From Stenotrophomonas maltophilia (GTDB taxonomy: Bacteria; Pseudomonadota; Gammaproteobacteria; Xanthomonadales; Xanthomonadaceae), in NCBI RefSeq assembly GCF_025642255.1, contig NZ_CP106759.1, forward strand, positions 2,383,501-2,447,500: 64,000 bases of DNA, written 5' to 3'. Position 1 is the first letter of the stretch. Each line of letters opens with the position of its first letter. Of the stretch, positions 18,419 to 24,906 are shown in pieces. The translations under genes and the position numbers were made by a program. The notes beneath the pieces were generated by a model, which did no database searches, had not been told where the DNA came from, and was given only the letters and a program-made list of their open reading frames with translations.

Positions 18419-18916
18419 TCACACGGTGTAGTTCGGGATGTTCTTGGTTGCGCTCCACTGCGCCACGGTCTTGCCACCAACGCCGCCTTCCGGCTTCTGC
18501 TGCTGGTAAGTCCACTTGATGGCGCCGAAGCTCAGCTGAACAACTTCCTGCGGCATGCCTTCCTTGTCCACCGTCGTGGTGACGCGGTGGACCAGCACGT
18601 TCAGCAGCTCGACCGTGTAGTAATTGATCGCGTTGCCGTCCTTGTCGGCGCGCATGAACTGGATCTGCGCCTTCGGGAAGGTGGTGCCGTTGGAGGCGGC
18701 CTGGTTCAGGGCCGTGGAGGCGAGGTCGATCGACTTGGTGATTTCGATCGGGGACAGGTTCACGCGGGCAGCGGTGGTGCCGCCGGAGGTCGACGCGGTG
18801 GCCGAACGCGGCTGCAACAGGTCCTGCGAGAACGACTGGATTTCAATCCAGTCCTTGTGCTTGTCGTCGTGCGACTCGCCCTTGATGGTGTCAATCGAGA
18901 GGAAAGCGTGCTGCAT
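18419..18916 (-). CDS. hcp: T6SS tube protein Hcp (TssD)
   Basis: The 165-residue protein opens with the standard Hcp beginning (AFLSIDTIKGES). It contains the extended loop, the SPIEITKSIDLAS strand and the C-terminal VQLSFGAIKW block of the family. Hcp hexamers stack into the tube that is propelled into the target cell and can carry small effectors in the lumen. A strong ribosome site (TAGGAG) precedes the ATG. It stands between tssC and tssE in the operon. There is no C-terminal toxin fusion. Confidence 0.96.
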   Translation of the reverse strand: MQHAFLSIDTIKGESHDDKHKDWIEIQSFSQDLLQPRSATASTSGGTTAARVNLSPIEITKSIDLASTALNQAASNGTTFPKAQIQFMRADKDGNAINYYTVELLNVLVHRVTTTVDKEGMPQEVVQLSFGAIKWTYQQQKPEGGVGGKTVAQWSATKNIPNYTV

Positions 18917-18957
18917 ATCTGGTCTCCTAAATTCCGTTCTTCCGTGAGATTTGATGT

Positions 18958-19037
18958 GCCAGGCGGGGGCCTGGCGGTTAAGGGGGGCTGCGCCCTCTTG
19001 AAATAAGCGTCACTGCAATCCGGGGAGCGGACTCCCC
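18958..19037 (-). promoter_or_regulatory. Hairpins in tssC-hcp intergenic region
   Basis: The 145-bp gap between tssC and hcp holds two short stem-loops: GCCAGG / CCTGGC around a six-base loop (18958-18975) and GGGGAG / CTCCCC around CGGA (19022-19037). They may be processing or attenuation sites that set the separate level of hcp mRNA. No convincing independent promoter was found. Confidence 0.35.
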
Positions 19038-19062
19038 TGGACGCTTCAGTTACAGCAAACCG

Positions 19063-20553
19063 TTACGACTTTTTCGCGGACGCCGGCAGTTCGGCGACCA
19101 GACGCAACGAAACAGACAGCTCATCGAGCTGGAAATGCGGCCTGATGAAGGCCACCGCGCGGTAGACACCAGGCTTGCCCGGCACCTCCGAAACCTGCAC
19201 AGATGCCTCGCGCAACGGGAACTGGGCCTTGGCTTCCTGCGATGCGTTGTCGTCCAGCAGCACGTACTGGGCGATCCACCGGTTCAGGAATTCCTCGACG
19301 TTGCCCGCCGATGCGAAGCTGCCGATCTTCTCGCGCATCATCGCCTTGAGGTAATGGGCGATGCGCGACACCGCGAAAATGTACTGCAGCTGGGCAGACA
19401 GGATCGCGTTGGCGTTGGCCGAATCGGTGTTGTACTTCTTCGGCTTCTGTGCCGACTGTGCGCCGAAGAACGCGGCGTAGTCGGTGTTCTTGCAGTGCAC
19501 CAGCGGCATGAAGCCGAGGTCACTGAGTTCCTTTTCACGACGGTCGGTGATGGCCACTTCCGTCGGGCACTTCAGCGCGACTTCGCCATCATCGGTGCGG
19601 AAGGTATGGGTCGGCAGGTCCTCGACCAGGCCGCCACCTTCCACGCCACGGATTGCCGCGCACCAGCCGAAGTTCTCGAAGGCCTGGGTCAGGCGCGCAC
19701 CCATCGCATAGGCGGTGTTGCACCACAGGAACTTGCTGTGGTCGGCCGCTTCGATCTCCTCGACGAAGTTGAAGCCTTCGACGGTGGTGCCATCCTTCGG
19801 GTTGTACGGCAGACGGCCGAGGAAGCGCGGCATGGTCAGACCGACATAGCGGCTGTCCTCACTCTCGCGGAACGACTTCCACTTCGCGTACTCGACCGTG
19901 TCGAACACCTTGGCCAGGTCGCGCGGCTTGCCCAGATCGGTGAAGGTTTCCAGGCCGAACATGCCTTCACTCGCTGCCGAAATGAACGGCGCGTGCGCGG
20001 CGGCAGCCACGTGCGACATCTGCTCGATGAAGTACATGTCCTCCGGCTGGCGGCCGAGGAAGTAGTCGCCGATCAGTGCGCCGAACGGCGCGCCACCGAA
20101 GGTGCCGAACTCTTCTTCGTAGACCTTCTTGAACAGCGCGCTCTGGTCGAAGTCGATGGCCGACTTGAAATCCTTGACCAGATCCTTCTGCGGCGAATTG
20201 AAGACCTTGATCTTCATGTTCGGGCCGGTGGAGGTCTGCTGGCACAGGTAATGCAGGCCTCGCCAGCTGCCTTCCAGCTTCTGGAACGGTTCGGCATGCA
20301 TGACGGCGCTGAGCTGCTCGGAGATGATCCGGTCGATCTCGGCGATGCGCGCATCGAGGGTGAGGTTGAGGTTGTCGGAGACGACCACGGTGCCGTCCAG
20401 GACTTCCTTCGCCAGCGCGGCGATGATGTCCTTGGCGCGGTCATGCTCGGTCTTCGACTTGGCGACCTTGCTCTTCTCGACGATCTGGTCGAGCAGGCCG
20501 ACGTCTTCGGCAACGGCGGCCTGCGTGGCCAACGGGCTGGCTTCGGCTGACAT
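19063..20553 (-). CDS. tssC: T6SS contractile sheath large subunit TssC (VipB)
   Basis: The 496-residue product matches TssC throughout. It contains LEGSWRGLHYL near residue 95, IGDYFLGRQPEDM in the first third, FLGRLPYNP, an LWCNTAYAMGARL block, and a C-terminal region ending in the LRLVAELP strand. TssC with TssB forms the sheath whose contraction drives the tube. It begins 3 bp after the tssB stop on the same strand. Length is typical. Confidence 0.97.
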   Translation of the reverse strand: MSAEASPLATQAAVAEDVGLLDQIVEKSKVAKSKTEHDRAKDIIAALAKEVLDGTVVVSDNLNLTLDARIAEIDRIISEQLSAVMHAEPFQKLEGSWRGLHYLCQQTSTGPNMKIKVFNSPQKDLVKDFKSAIDFDQSALFKKVYEEEFGTFGGAPFGALIGDYFLGRQPEDMYFIEQMSHVAAAAHAPFISAASEGMFGLETFTDLGKPRDLAKVFDTVEYAKWKSFRESEDSRYVGLTMPRFLGRLPYNPKDGTTVEGFNFVEEIEAADHSKFLWCNTAYAMGARLTQAFENFGWCAAIRGVEGGGLVEDLPTHTFRTDDGEVALKCPTEVAITDRREKELSDLGFMPLVHCKNTDYAAFFGAQSAQKPKKYNTDSANANAILSAQLQYIFAVSRIAHYLKAMMREKIGSFASAGNVEEFLNRWIAQYVLLDDNASQEAKAQFPLREASVQVSEVPGKPGVYRAVAFIRPHFQLDELSVSLRLVAELPASAKKS

Positions 20554-20556
20554 CGG

Positions 20557-21057
20557 TCAGTCCTCCTTGGTCACGCCGAGCTTCTTCAGCTGCTCGGTGT
20601 TGTTGAGCACATCGGTCAGCAGGTCTTCCAGCTTCTCGTTGCCGGCCAGCTTGTTGCGCAGGTCGGCGAGCTTGGTGCGCGACTCGAGCAGGCGCCGCAA
20701 GGGCTCGATCTGCTGGACCACCGCCTCGGGACGGAAGTCATCGATGGAGTTGAACTTCAGCTCGACGCCAAATTCGCCGCCTTCGTCGCTGATCTTGTTC
20801 GGCACGCGATAGACCGCACGCGGGGCGATGCCTTCCATCACTTCGTCGAAGTTGTCCATGTCGACGCTGACGAACTTGCGATCCTTGACCTTGGGCAGCG
20901 GCTGCTCCGGGTTGCCGCTGAAATCGCCCATCACGCCGACCACGAACGGCAGTTCCTTCTGCTCGATCGCGTCACCCTTCTCGACATCGTAGGTGAGCTG
21001 GACGCGCGGCGGGCGGATCTTCTGCAGCCGCTTCTGGATGCTTTCCTTCTTGGCCAT
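20557..21057 (-). CDS. tssB: T6SS contractile sheath small subunit TssB (VipA)
   Basis: This 166-residue protein has the family's RVQLTYDVEKGDA segment near residue 20 and the ELPFVVGVMGDFSGNP block near 35-50. The C-terminal helical domain carries the ClpV-handled end. TssB and TssC coassemble into the sheath. A good ribosome site (CAGGAGACAC) precedes the ATG at 21057. The gene is second in the minus-strand operon after a TPR lipoprotein gene. Confidence 0.96.
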   Translation of the reverse strand: MAKKESIQKRLQKIRPPRVQLTYDVEKGDAIEQKELPFVVGVMGDFSGNPEQPLPKVKDRKFVSVDMDNFDEVMEGIAPRAVYRVPNKISDEGGEFGVELKFNSIDDFRPEAVVQQIEPLRRLLESRTKLADLRNKLAGNEKLEDLLTDVLNNTEQLKKLGVTKED

Positions 21058-21087
21058 GTGTGTCTCCTGACTGGGGCCGGGTCCGGA

Positions 21088-21708
21088 TCAGTTGCCGATG
21101 TTCTGGAACGGATCGGAGTTGTTCGAGCGGGCAGCGGGCTTGGCCGGCTGTGCAGCGGGCTGTGCGGCAGCGGCGGGCGCGGCGGCACGGCCGGCACGGG
21201 CGCGGCTGCGCGGCTTCGGCTTGGGCGCCGGATCGAGAATGGCATCACCCATGGTGTTGCGCAGGGTGGTAGCCAGGGTCTGCGCTTCCTTGCGGGCAGT
21301 ATCGGAAGCCAGCGCGCCGCGCCCCTGCAGGCGGGTCAGCGACTGGTTGGCAATGCGGAAACCGGCCACCGTGATCACGCCATCGGCGACCAGATCGCTG
21401 GGATCGCGCTGCAGCACTTCCTCGGCAGCCACAATGGCGCGGGCATACTGGCCCTGGTCGAACTGCAGCTGAGCGATGCGCACCCACGGCTCCTTGCGCG
21501 TCGGATCGGCCTTCGCCGCTTCCTCGAATGCGCTGATGGCGGCATCCGCGCCACCGGTGGTGACCTGTGCTTCGGCATTGCTCAGCGTCGTTTCGAACGG
21601 CACGACCTCGGCCTTCTTCGGTGCCGATGAGCAGGCCGCCAGGCCCGACAGCAACATCAGCGCGAACATCGGCCGGTAGACAGCCTTCCCCATTGCCTTC
21701 ACTTCCAT
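21088..21708 (-). CDS. T6SS-associated TPR lipoprotein
   Basis: The 206-residue product has a lipoprotein signal ending in the lipobox LAAC (residues 23-26) and two TPR-like helical repeats (about 45-115, including a GQYARAIVAAEEVLQRDP unit). It ends in a low-complexity Ala/Pro/Lys/Arg tail. It is the first gene of the tssB-tssC-hcp operon and divergent from tssJ. It is not TssJ, which is encoded opposite. A periplasmic scaffold or envelope-tethering role is plausible. The start at 21708 follows CGAGGGATCACT; an ATG at 21693 is the alternative. Confidence 0.8.
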   Translation of the reverse strand: MEVKAMGKAVYRPMFALMLLSGLAACSSAPKKAEVVPFETTLSNAEAQVTTGGADAAISAFEEAAKADPTRKEPWVRIAQLQFDQGQYARAIVAAEEVLQRDPSDLVADGVITVAGFRIANQSLTRLQGRGALASDTARKEAQTLATTLRNTMGDAILDPAPKPKPRSRARAGRAAAPAAAAQPAAQPAKPAARSNNSDPFQNIGN

Positions 21709-21865
21709 AGTGATCCCTCGTCGAAATTAGTTCCTAAAGGAAGCCGAATCGCCGCCGATACACCGCACGGGATTCCTGCCCCTGTCGGCGGCAGTGTACA
21801 TTCGCGAATACGCATCGGTATAGTGAATTTCGTCAAGAATGTGGCGGTTTTGATAGACACATTCT

Positions 21866-21881
21866 TCACATTCCAATGTGA
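21866..21881. promoter_or_regulatory. 16-bp palindrome in the divergent T6SS promoter region
   Basis: TCACATTCCAATGTGA is a perfect inverted repeat with 7-bp arms, 66 bp before the tssJ start and about 160 bp before the opposite operon. Related half-sites recur before tssK. It is the best candidate protein-binding site in the 238-bp divergent region 21709-21946, where I found no convincing -35/-10 pair. Confidence 0.5.
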
Positions 21882-21946
21882 TATCCGCGAGCGAAATCCG
21901 TTGCATACGTGACTTTCACCCCGCCCTTCGAGCCCGCCGACTCCAG

Positions 21947-22570
21947 ATGAATGCGCAACTCTCCTCATTTCGCCGCGTGATATCCGTCACGATTTTCTCC
22001 TTCATTGTTTCGGGTTCCCTTGCCGGTTGCGCCAGCGACAGCAAGCTCGGGAAAGCGATGGACAAGACGCTGCAGGCCGTCGGCATCCGCGAGGAAAAGC
22101 CGAAAGCGCCACCGACCGTCCCATTGCGCCTGTATGCCGGCACCAACCTCAATGCCGGCAACGACAAGCGGGCGAGCGCGGCGGTGGTCAAGGTCTACCA
22201 CCTGCGCAGCCTGCAACGGTTCGAACAGGCGCCCTTCAACGCATTCCTGGACCAGGCCGGAGAGCAGGCCGCCCTCGGTGCCGACCTGCTGTCGGTCAAT
22301 GAGGTGGTGCTGACCCCCGGGGCCCGGCAGGAATTGTCCGAGCAGCTGAGTGAAGGAAGTGCAGTGCTGGGCGTGGTCGCCCTGTTCCGCGCCCCCGCCG
22401 AGAACCGCTGGCGGCTCGCGTTCGACACCAAGGGCAAGACCCTGCCGCAGGACGGTGTGACCATCGGTGTCCACGCCTGTGCCCTGACCAGCGACAGCAA
22501 GGCCCTGCTCACACGACTTTCCGGCGATCCGGGCAGTCTTGCCTCGATCCGCTGTGCAGGCGCGAAATAG
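21947..22570 (+). CDS. tssJ: T6SS outer-membrane lipoprotein TssJ
   Basis: From the ATG at 21947 the 207-residue protein has a lipoprotein signal with lipobox LAGC near residues 25-28. A TssJ-type transthyretin fold follows, including VPLRLYAGTNLNA, a KVYHLRSLQRFEQAPF block, the LSVNEVVLTPGA segment and VLGVVALFR near the end. TssJ anchors the TssL-TssM membrane complex to the outer membrane. The gene heads the plus-strand arm, about 215 bp before tssK. An in-frame ATG at 21878 would place the signal sequence too far from the terminus. Confidence 0.93.
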   Translation: MNAQLSSFRRVISVTIFSFIVSGSLAGCASDSKLGKAMDKTLQAVGIREEKPKAPPTVPLRLYAGTNLNAGNDKRASAAVVKVYHLRSLQRFEQAPFNAFLDQAGEQAALGADLLSVNEVVLTPGARQELSEQLSEGSAVLGVVALFRAPAENRWRLAFDTKGKTLPQDGVTIGVHACALTSDSKALLTRLSGDPGSLASIRCAGAK

Positions 22571-22586
22571 GACCGCGTCGGAATTC

Positions 22587-22602
22587 TGGCACTCAAATTG
22601 CC
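22587..22602 (+). promoter_or_regulatory. Sigma-54 (RpoN) -24/-12 promoter upstream of tssK
   Basis: TGGCACTCAAATTGCC matches the TGGCAC-N5-TTGCW consensus with the invariant GG and GC separated by exactly 10 bases. The predicted start would be near 22613, giving a leader of roughly 170 nt before tssK. No second match of this quality was found upstream of the opposite operon. Confidence 0.72.
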
Positions 22603-22646
22603 GCAATGCGATAGTATCTTCCGCGCAACGTTTGCCCCGCCGCAAT

Positions 22647-22678
22647 CAATGTGCGATGTGATTCACACTTTCACATTG
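22647..22678 (+). promoter_or_regulatory. Repeated AATGTGA/TCACATT half-sites in the tssK leader
   Basis: CAATGTG (22647-22653) and CACATTG (22672-22678) form an inverted pair around further GATGTGA and TTCACA half-sites. They resemble the palindrome at 21866-21881, suggesting one regulator binds both regions. They lie downstream of the predicted sigma-54 start. Confidence 0.4.
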
Positions 22679-22785
22679 CAAGGCAGGGCCTTCGCCGCAG
22701 CGGAACGCGAGGACGGCGGAACCGGCCCCCAAGGGGCAACCTTTCAAGGTATTTCCAAGGATTGAATGTGGCTTATGTAAGCAGG

Positions 22786-24120
22786 ATGTCGAAGGTTCTC
22801 TGGGGTGAAGGGCTGTTCCTGCGGCCCCAGCATTTCCAGCGCCAGGACGCGTATCACGAGGCACGGCTGCAGGATCTTTCGCAGACGCTGCACCCGTACG
22901 CGTGGGGCGCGCGCCGCGTGCGTTTCGACCCCCATGCCTTGTCCGGCGGCACGTTGAGGCCGCTCGATCTGTCGGCGGTGTTTCCCGATGGCGAAACCTA
23001 CGATGCCCCCGCCCACGACAGCCTGCCGGACGCGGTGTCGCTGCAGGATCTGCCGCCTGGCGTGCAGTCCACGGTGATCTACCTGGCACTTCCGCTGCTG
23101 CGCGATGACGGCGCCAACTGCACCGATGCGGAAGGCACGGTGCTTGCGCGCTATCGGCAGGCAAACCGCGATACGCAGGACCTGTTCACCGATGCGGTGG
23201 AGGCCGAACTGGCCTACCTGAGCAAGGCGGTGAAGCTGCTTACCGACGACCAGCCCCGTGATGCCTATGCCACCGTGCCGGTGGCGCGTGTGCGCCGCAC
23301 CTCCAGCGGCGGCTTCGAGCTGGACGATGAGTTCATCCCGCCCTGCGCGCAGCTGCAGGCCTCGCCGTTCCTGCATCGTGAACTGCGTGCGGTGCTCGAT
23401 GCGCTGCAGGCCAAGGTCGATGCGCTGTACGGGCTGCATCGGCAGACGTCGCAGAACATCATCGAATTCCGCTCGGGCGACATCGCGTCGTTCTGGCTGC
23501 TGCATACGATCAACAGTTCCTTCAGCGCGCTGGCCCATCTGCTGCATCATCCGCAGCTGCATCCCGAGCGCCTGCACCAGGAACTGCTGCGCATGGCGGG
23601 CGCACTGCTGACCTTCTCCAACGCCTACCAGCTGGGCGACCTGCCGGTGTACCGCCACGACCAGCCGGAAGCTTCGTTCCGCAAGCTGCTGGAGATCGTG
23701 CGGGCACTGCTGGATACGGTGATCTCCACGCGCTACTTCAAGATCGCGCTGAACGAGGTCAAGCCGTCCTACCACCTCGGTCGGCTGGACTCGCAGCGGA
23801 TCGACGGGAATGCCTCGTTCTACCTGTCCGTCTCCGCCTCGCTGCCGGCGCAGGAGCTGATCCAGAGCGTCCCGGTGCGCTTCAAGGTCGGCGCGCCGGA
23901 CGACGTCGAGAAGTGCGTGCTGTCCGCACTGCCAGGCGTGAAGCTTACCCACGCCGCGCAGGTGCCGGCAGCGATCCCGGTGCGCCCGGGCAGCCATTAC
24001 TTCGAATTTGATTCGCGCGGTGCGCTGTATGAGCGCATGCTCAAGGCGCAGTCGGTGATGATCTATGTGCCGGCCGGCATTGCCGAGCTGAAGATGGAAC
24101 TTGTGGCGGTGACCTCATGA
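22786..24120 (+). CDS. tssK: T6SS baseplate-membrane connector TssK
   Basis: The 444-residue protein begins with the family signature KVLWGEGLFLRPQHFQ, so I place the start at the ATG just before it. A GTG at 22768, with AAGG seven bases upstream, is better spaced and would add six residues. The three-domain TssK layout is complete, including the SFWLLHTINS block near residue 235 and the C-terminal receptor-like domain with an SHYFEFD segment. TssK links the baseplate to the TssL cytoplasmic domain. Its stop overlaps the tssL start (ATGATGA). Confidence 0.95.
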   Translation: MSKVLWGEGLFLRPQHFQRQDAYHEARLQDLSQTLHPYAWGARRVRFDPHALSGGTLRPLDLSAVFPDGETYDAPAHDSLPDAVSLQDLPPGVQSTVIYLALPLLRDDGANCTDAEGTVLARYRQANRDTQDLFTDAVEAELAYLSKAVKLLTDDQPRDAYATVPVARVRRTSSGGFELDDEFIPPCAQLQASPFLHRELRAVLDALQAKVDALYGLHRQTSQNIIEFRSGDIASFWLLHTINSSFSALAHLLHHPQLHPERLHQELLRMAGALLTFSNAYQLGDLPVYRHDQPEASFRKLLEIVRALLDTVISTRYFKIALNEVKPSYHLGRLDSQRIDGNASFYLSVSASLPAQELIQSVPVRFKVGAPDDVEKCVLSALPGVKLTHAAQVPAAIPVRPGSHYFEFDSRGALYERMLKAQSVMIYVPAGIAELKMELVAVTS

Positions 24121-24896
24121 TGAATTCCCCCCTGCCCCCGACCCCGGGCCCGATGCCGTCGCTGACCGCCAATGGCGCGATGGTCAATCCGACGCCGCAG
24201 GCGGCCAATCCGCAGAGCCTGCAGGATCTGATGTCCGACGGCTTCTACCTGCTGCTTCTGCTCAAGCGTGGCCAGTTGCCGCACGACGCAGAGGGCTTCG
24301 TGCAGACGGTGCAGAAGTTCCTCGATGGCGTCGAACGCAACGCGATGCGGCTTGGCGTGGCGTCCGAAGATGTCTACGCCGCCAAGTACGCGTTCTGCGC
24401 CGCGGTGGATGAGGCGATCCTGTCGCAGCCGTCGCCGCTGCACGAAACCTGGGAACGCAATCCGCTGCAGTTGCGCCTGTTCGGCGAGCACTTCTTCGAC
24501 CGGCTGGAAGAACTGCGCCGCCAGGGCGCGGCGCGCCTGCCGTCGCTGGAGGTCTATCACTACTGCCTGCTGATGGGCTTCGAGGGCAAGTACCGTATCG
24601 AAGGCACCGAGAAGCTGGGCTATCTGACCGCGCGCCTGGGTGACGAGATCGTCTACCTGAAGGGCAAGCGCCACGGCTTCGCCCCGCACGCGCTGCCGCC
24701 CGACAACGTGCGCCATGGCCTGCGCCGGGTCGTGCCGCTGTGGCTGCCGGCCGTGGTTGTCGGCTGCTTCGGCATCGTCGCGTTCTTCGGCATGCGCGCC
24801 TACCTCGGACACGAAACCCGTCAGCAGCTGGCCGCCTACAACGACGTGGTGCAGATGCCTGAGCGCACCGCCCACATTACGATCACCCTCCCATGA
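24117..24896 (+). CDS. tssL: T6SS inner-membrane subunit TssL, short DotU type
   Basis: The 259-residue protein has a proline-rich N-terminus and a cytoplasmic hook-shaped helical domain. The domain carries the AAKYAFCAAVDEAIL motif, WERNPLQLRLFGEHFFD and the YCLLMGFEGKYR block. A single C-terminal transmembrane segment (about 208-228) and a short periplasmic tail follow. It lacks a peptidoglycan-binding OmpA domain, so anchoring to the wall must come from elsewhere. It is coupled to tssK by a 4-bp overlap and precedes vgrG2 by 10 bp. TssM, its usual partner, is not next to it. Confidence 0.94.
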   Translation: MMNSPLPPTPGPMPSLTANGAMVNPTPQAANPQSLQDLMSDGFYLLLLLKRGQLPHDAEGFVQTVQKFLDGVERNAMRLGVASEDVYAAKYAFCAAVDEAILSQPSPLHETWERNPLQLRLFGEHFFDRLEELRRQGAARLPSLEVYHYCLLMGFEGKYRIEGTEKLGYLTARLGDEIVYLKGKRHGFAPHALPPDNVRHGLRRVVPLWLPAVVVGCFGIVAFFGMRAYLGHETRQQLAAYNDVVQMPERTAHITITLP

Positions 24897-24906
24897 GCCT
24901 GACGAT

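Noticed and set aside
18940-18965. TGGCAC on the minus strand just upstream of hcp, a possible second sigma-54 promoter
   Set aside because: The -24 half is good, but the -12 half reads ATCT where TTGC is needed, so the invariant GC is missing.
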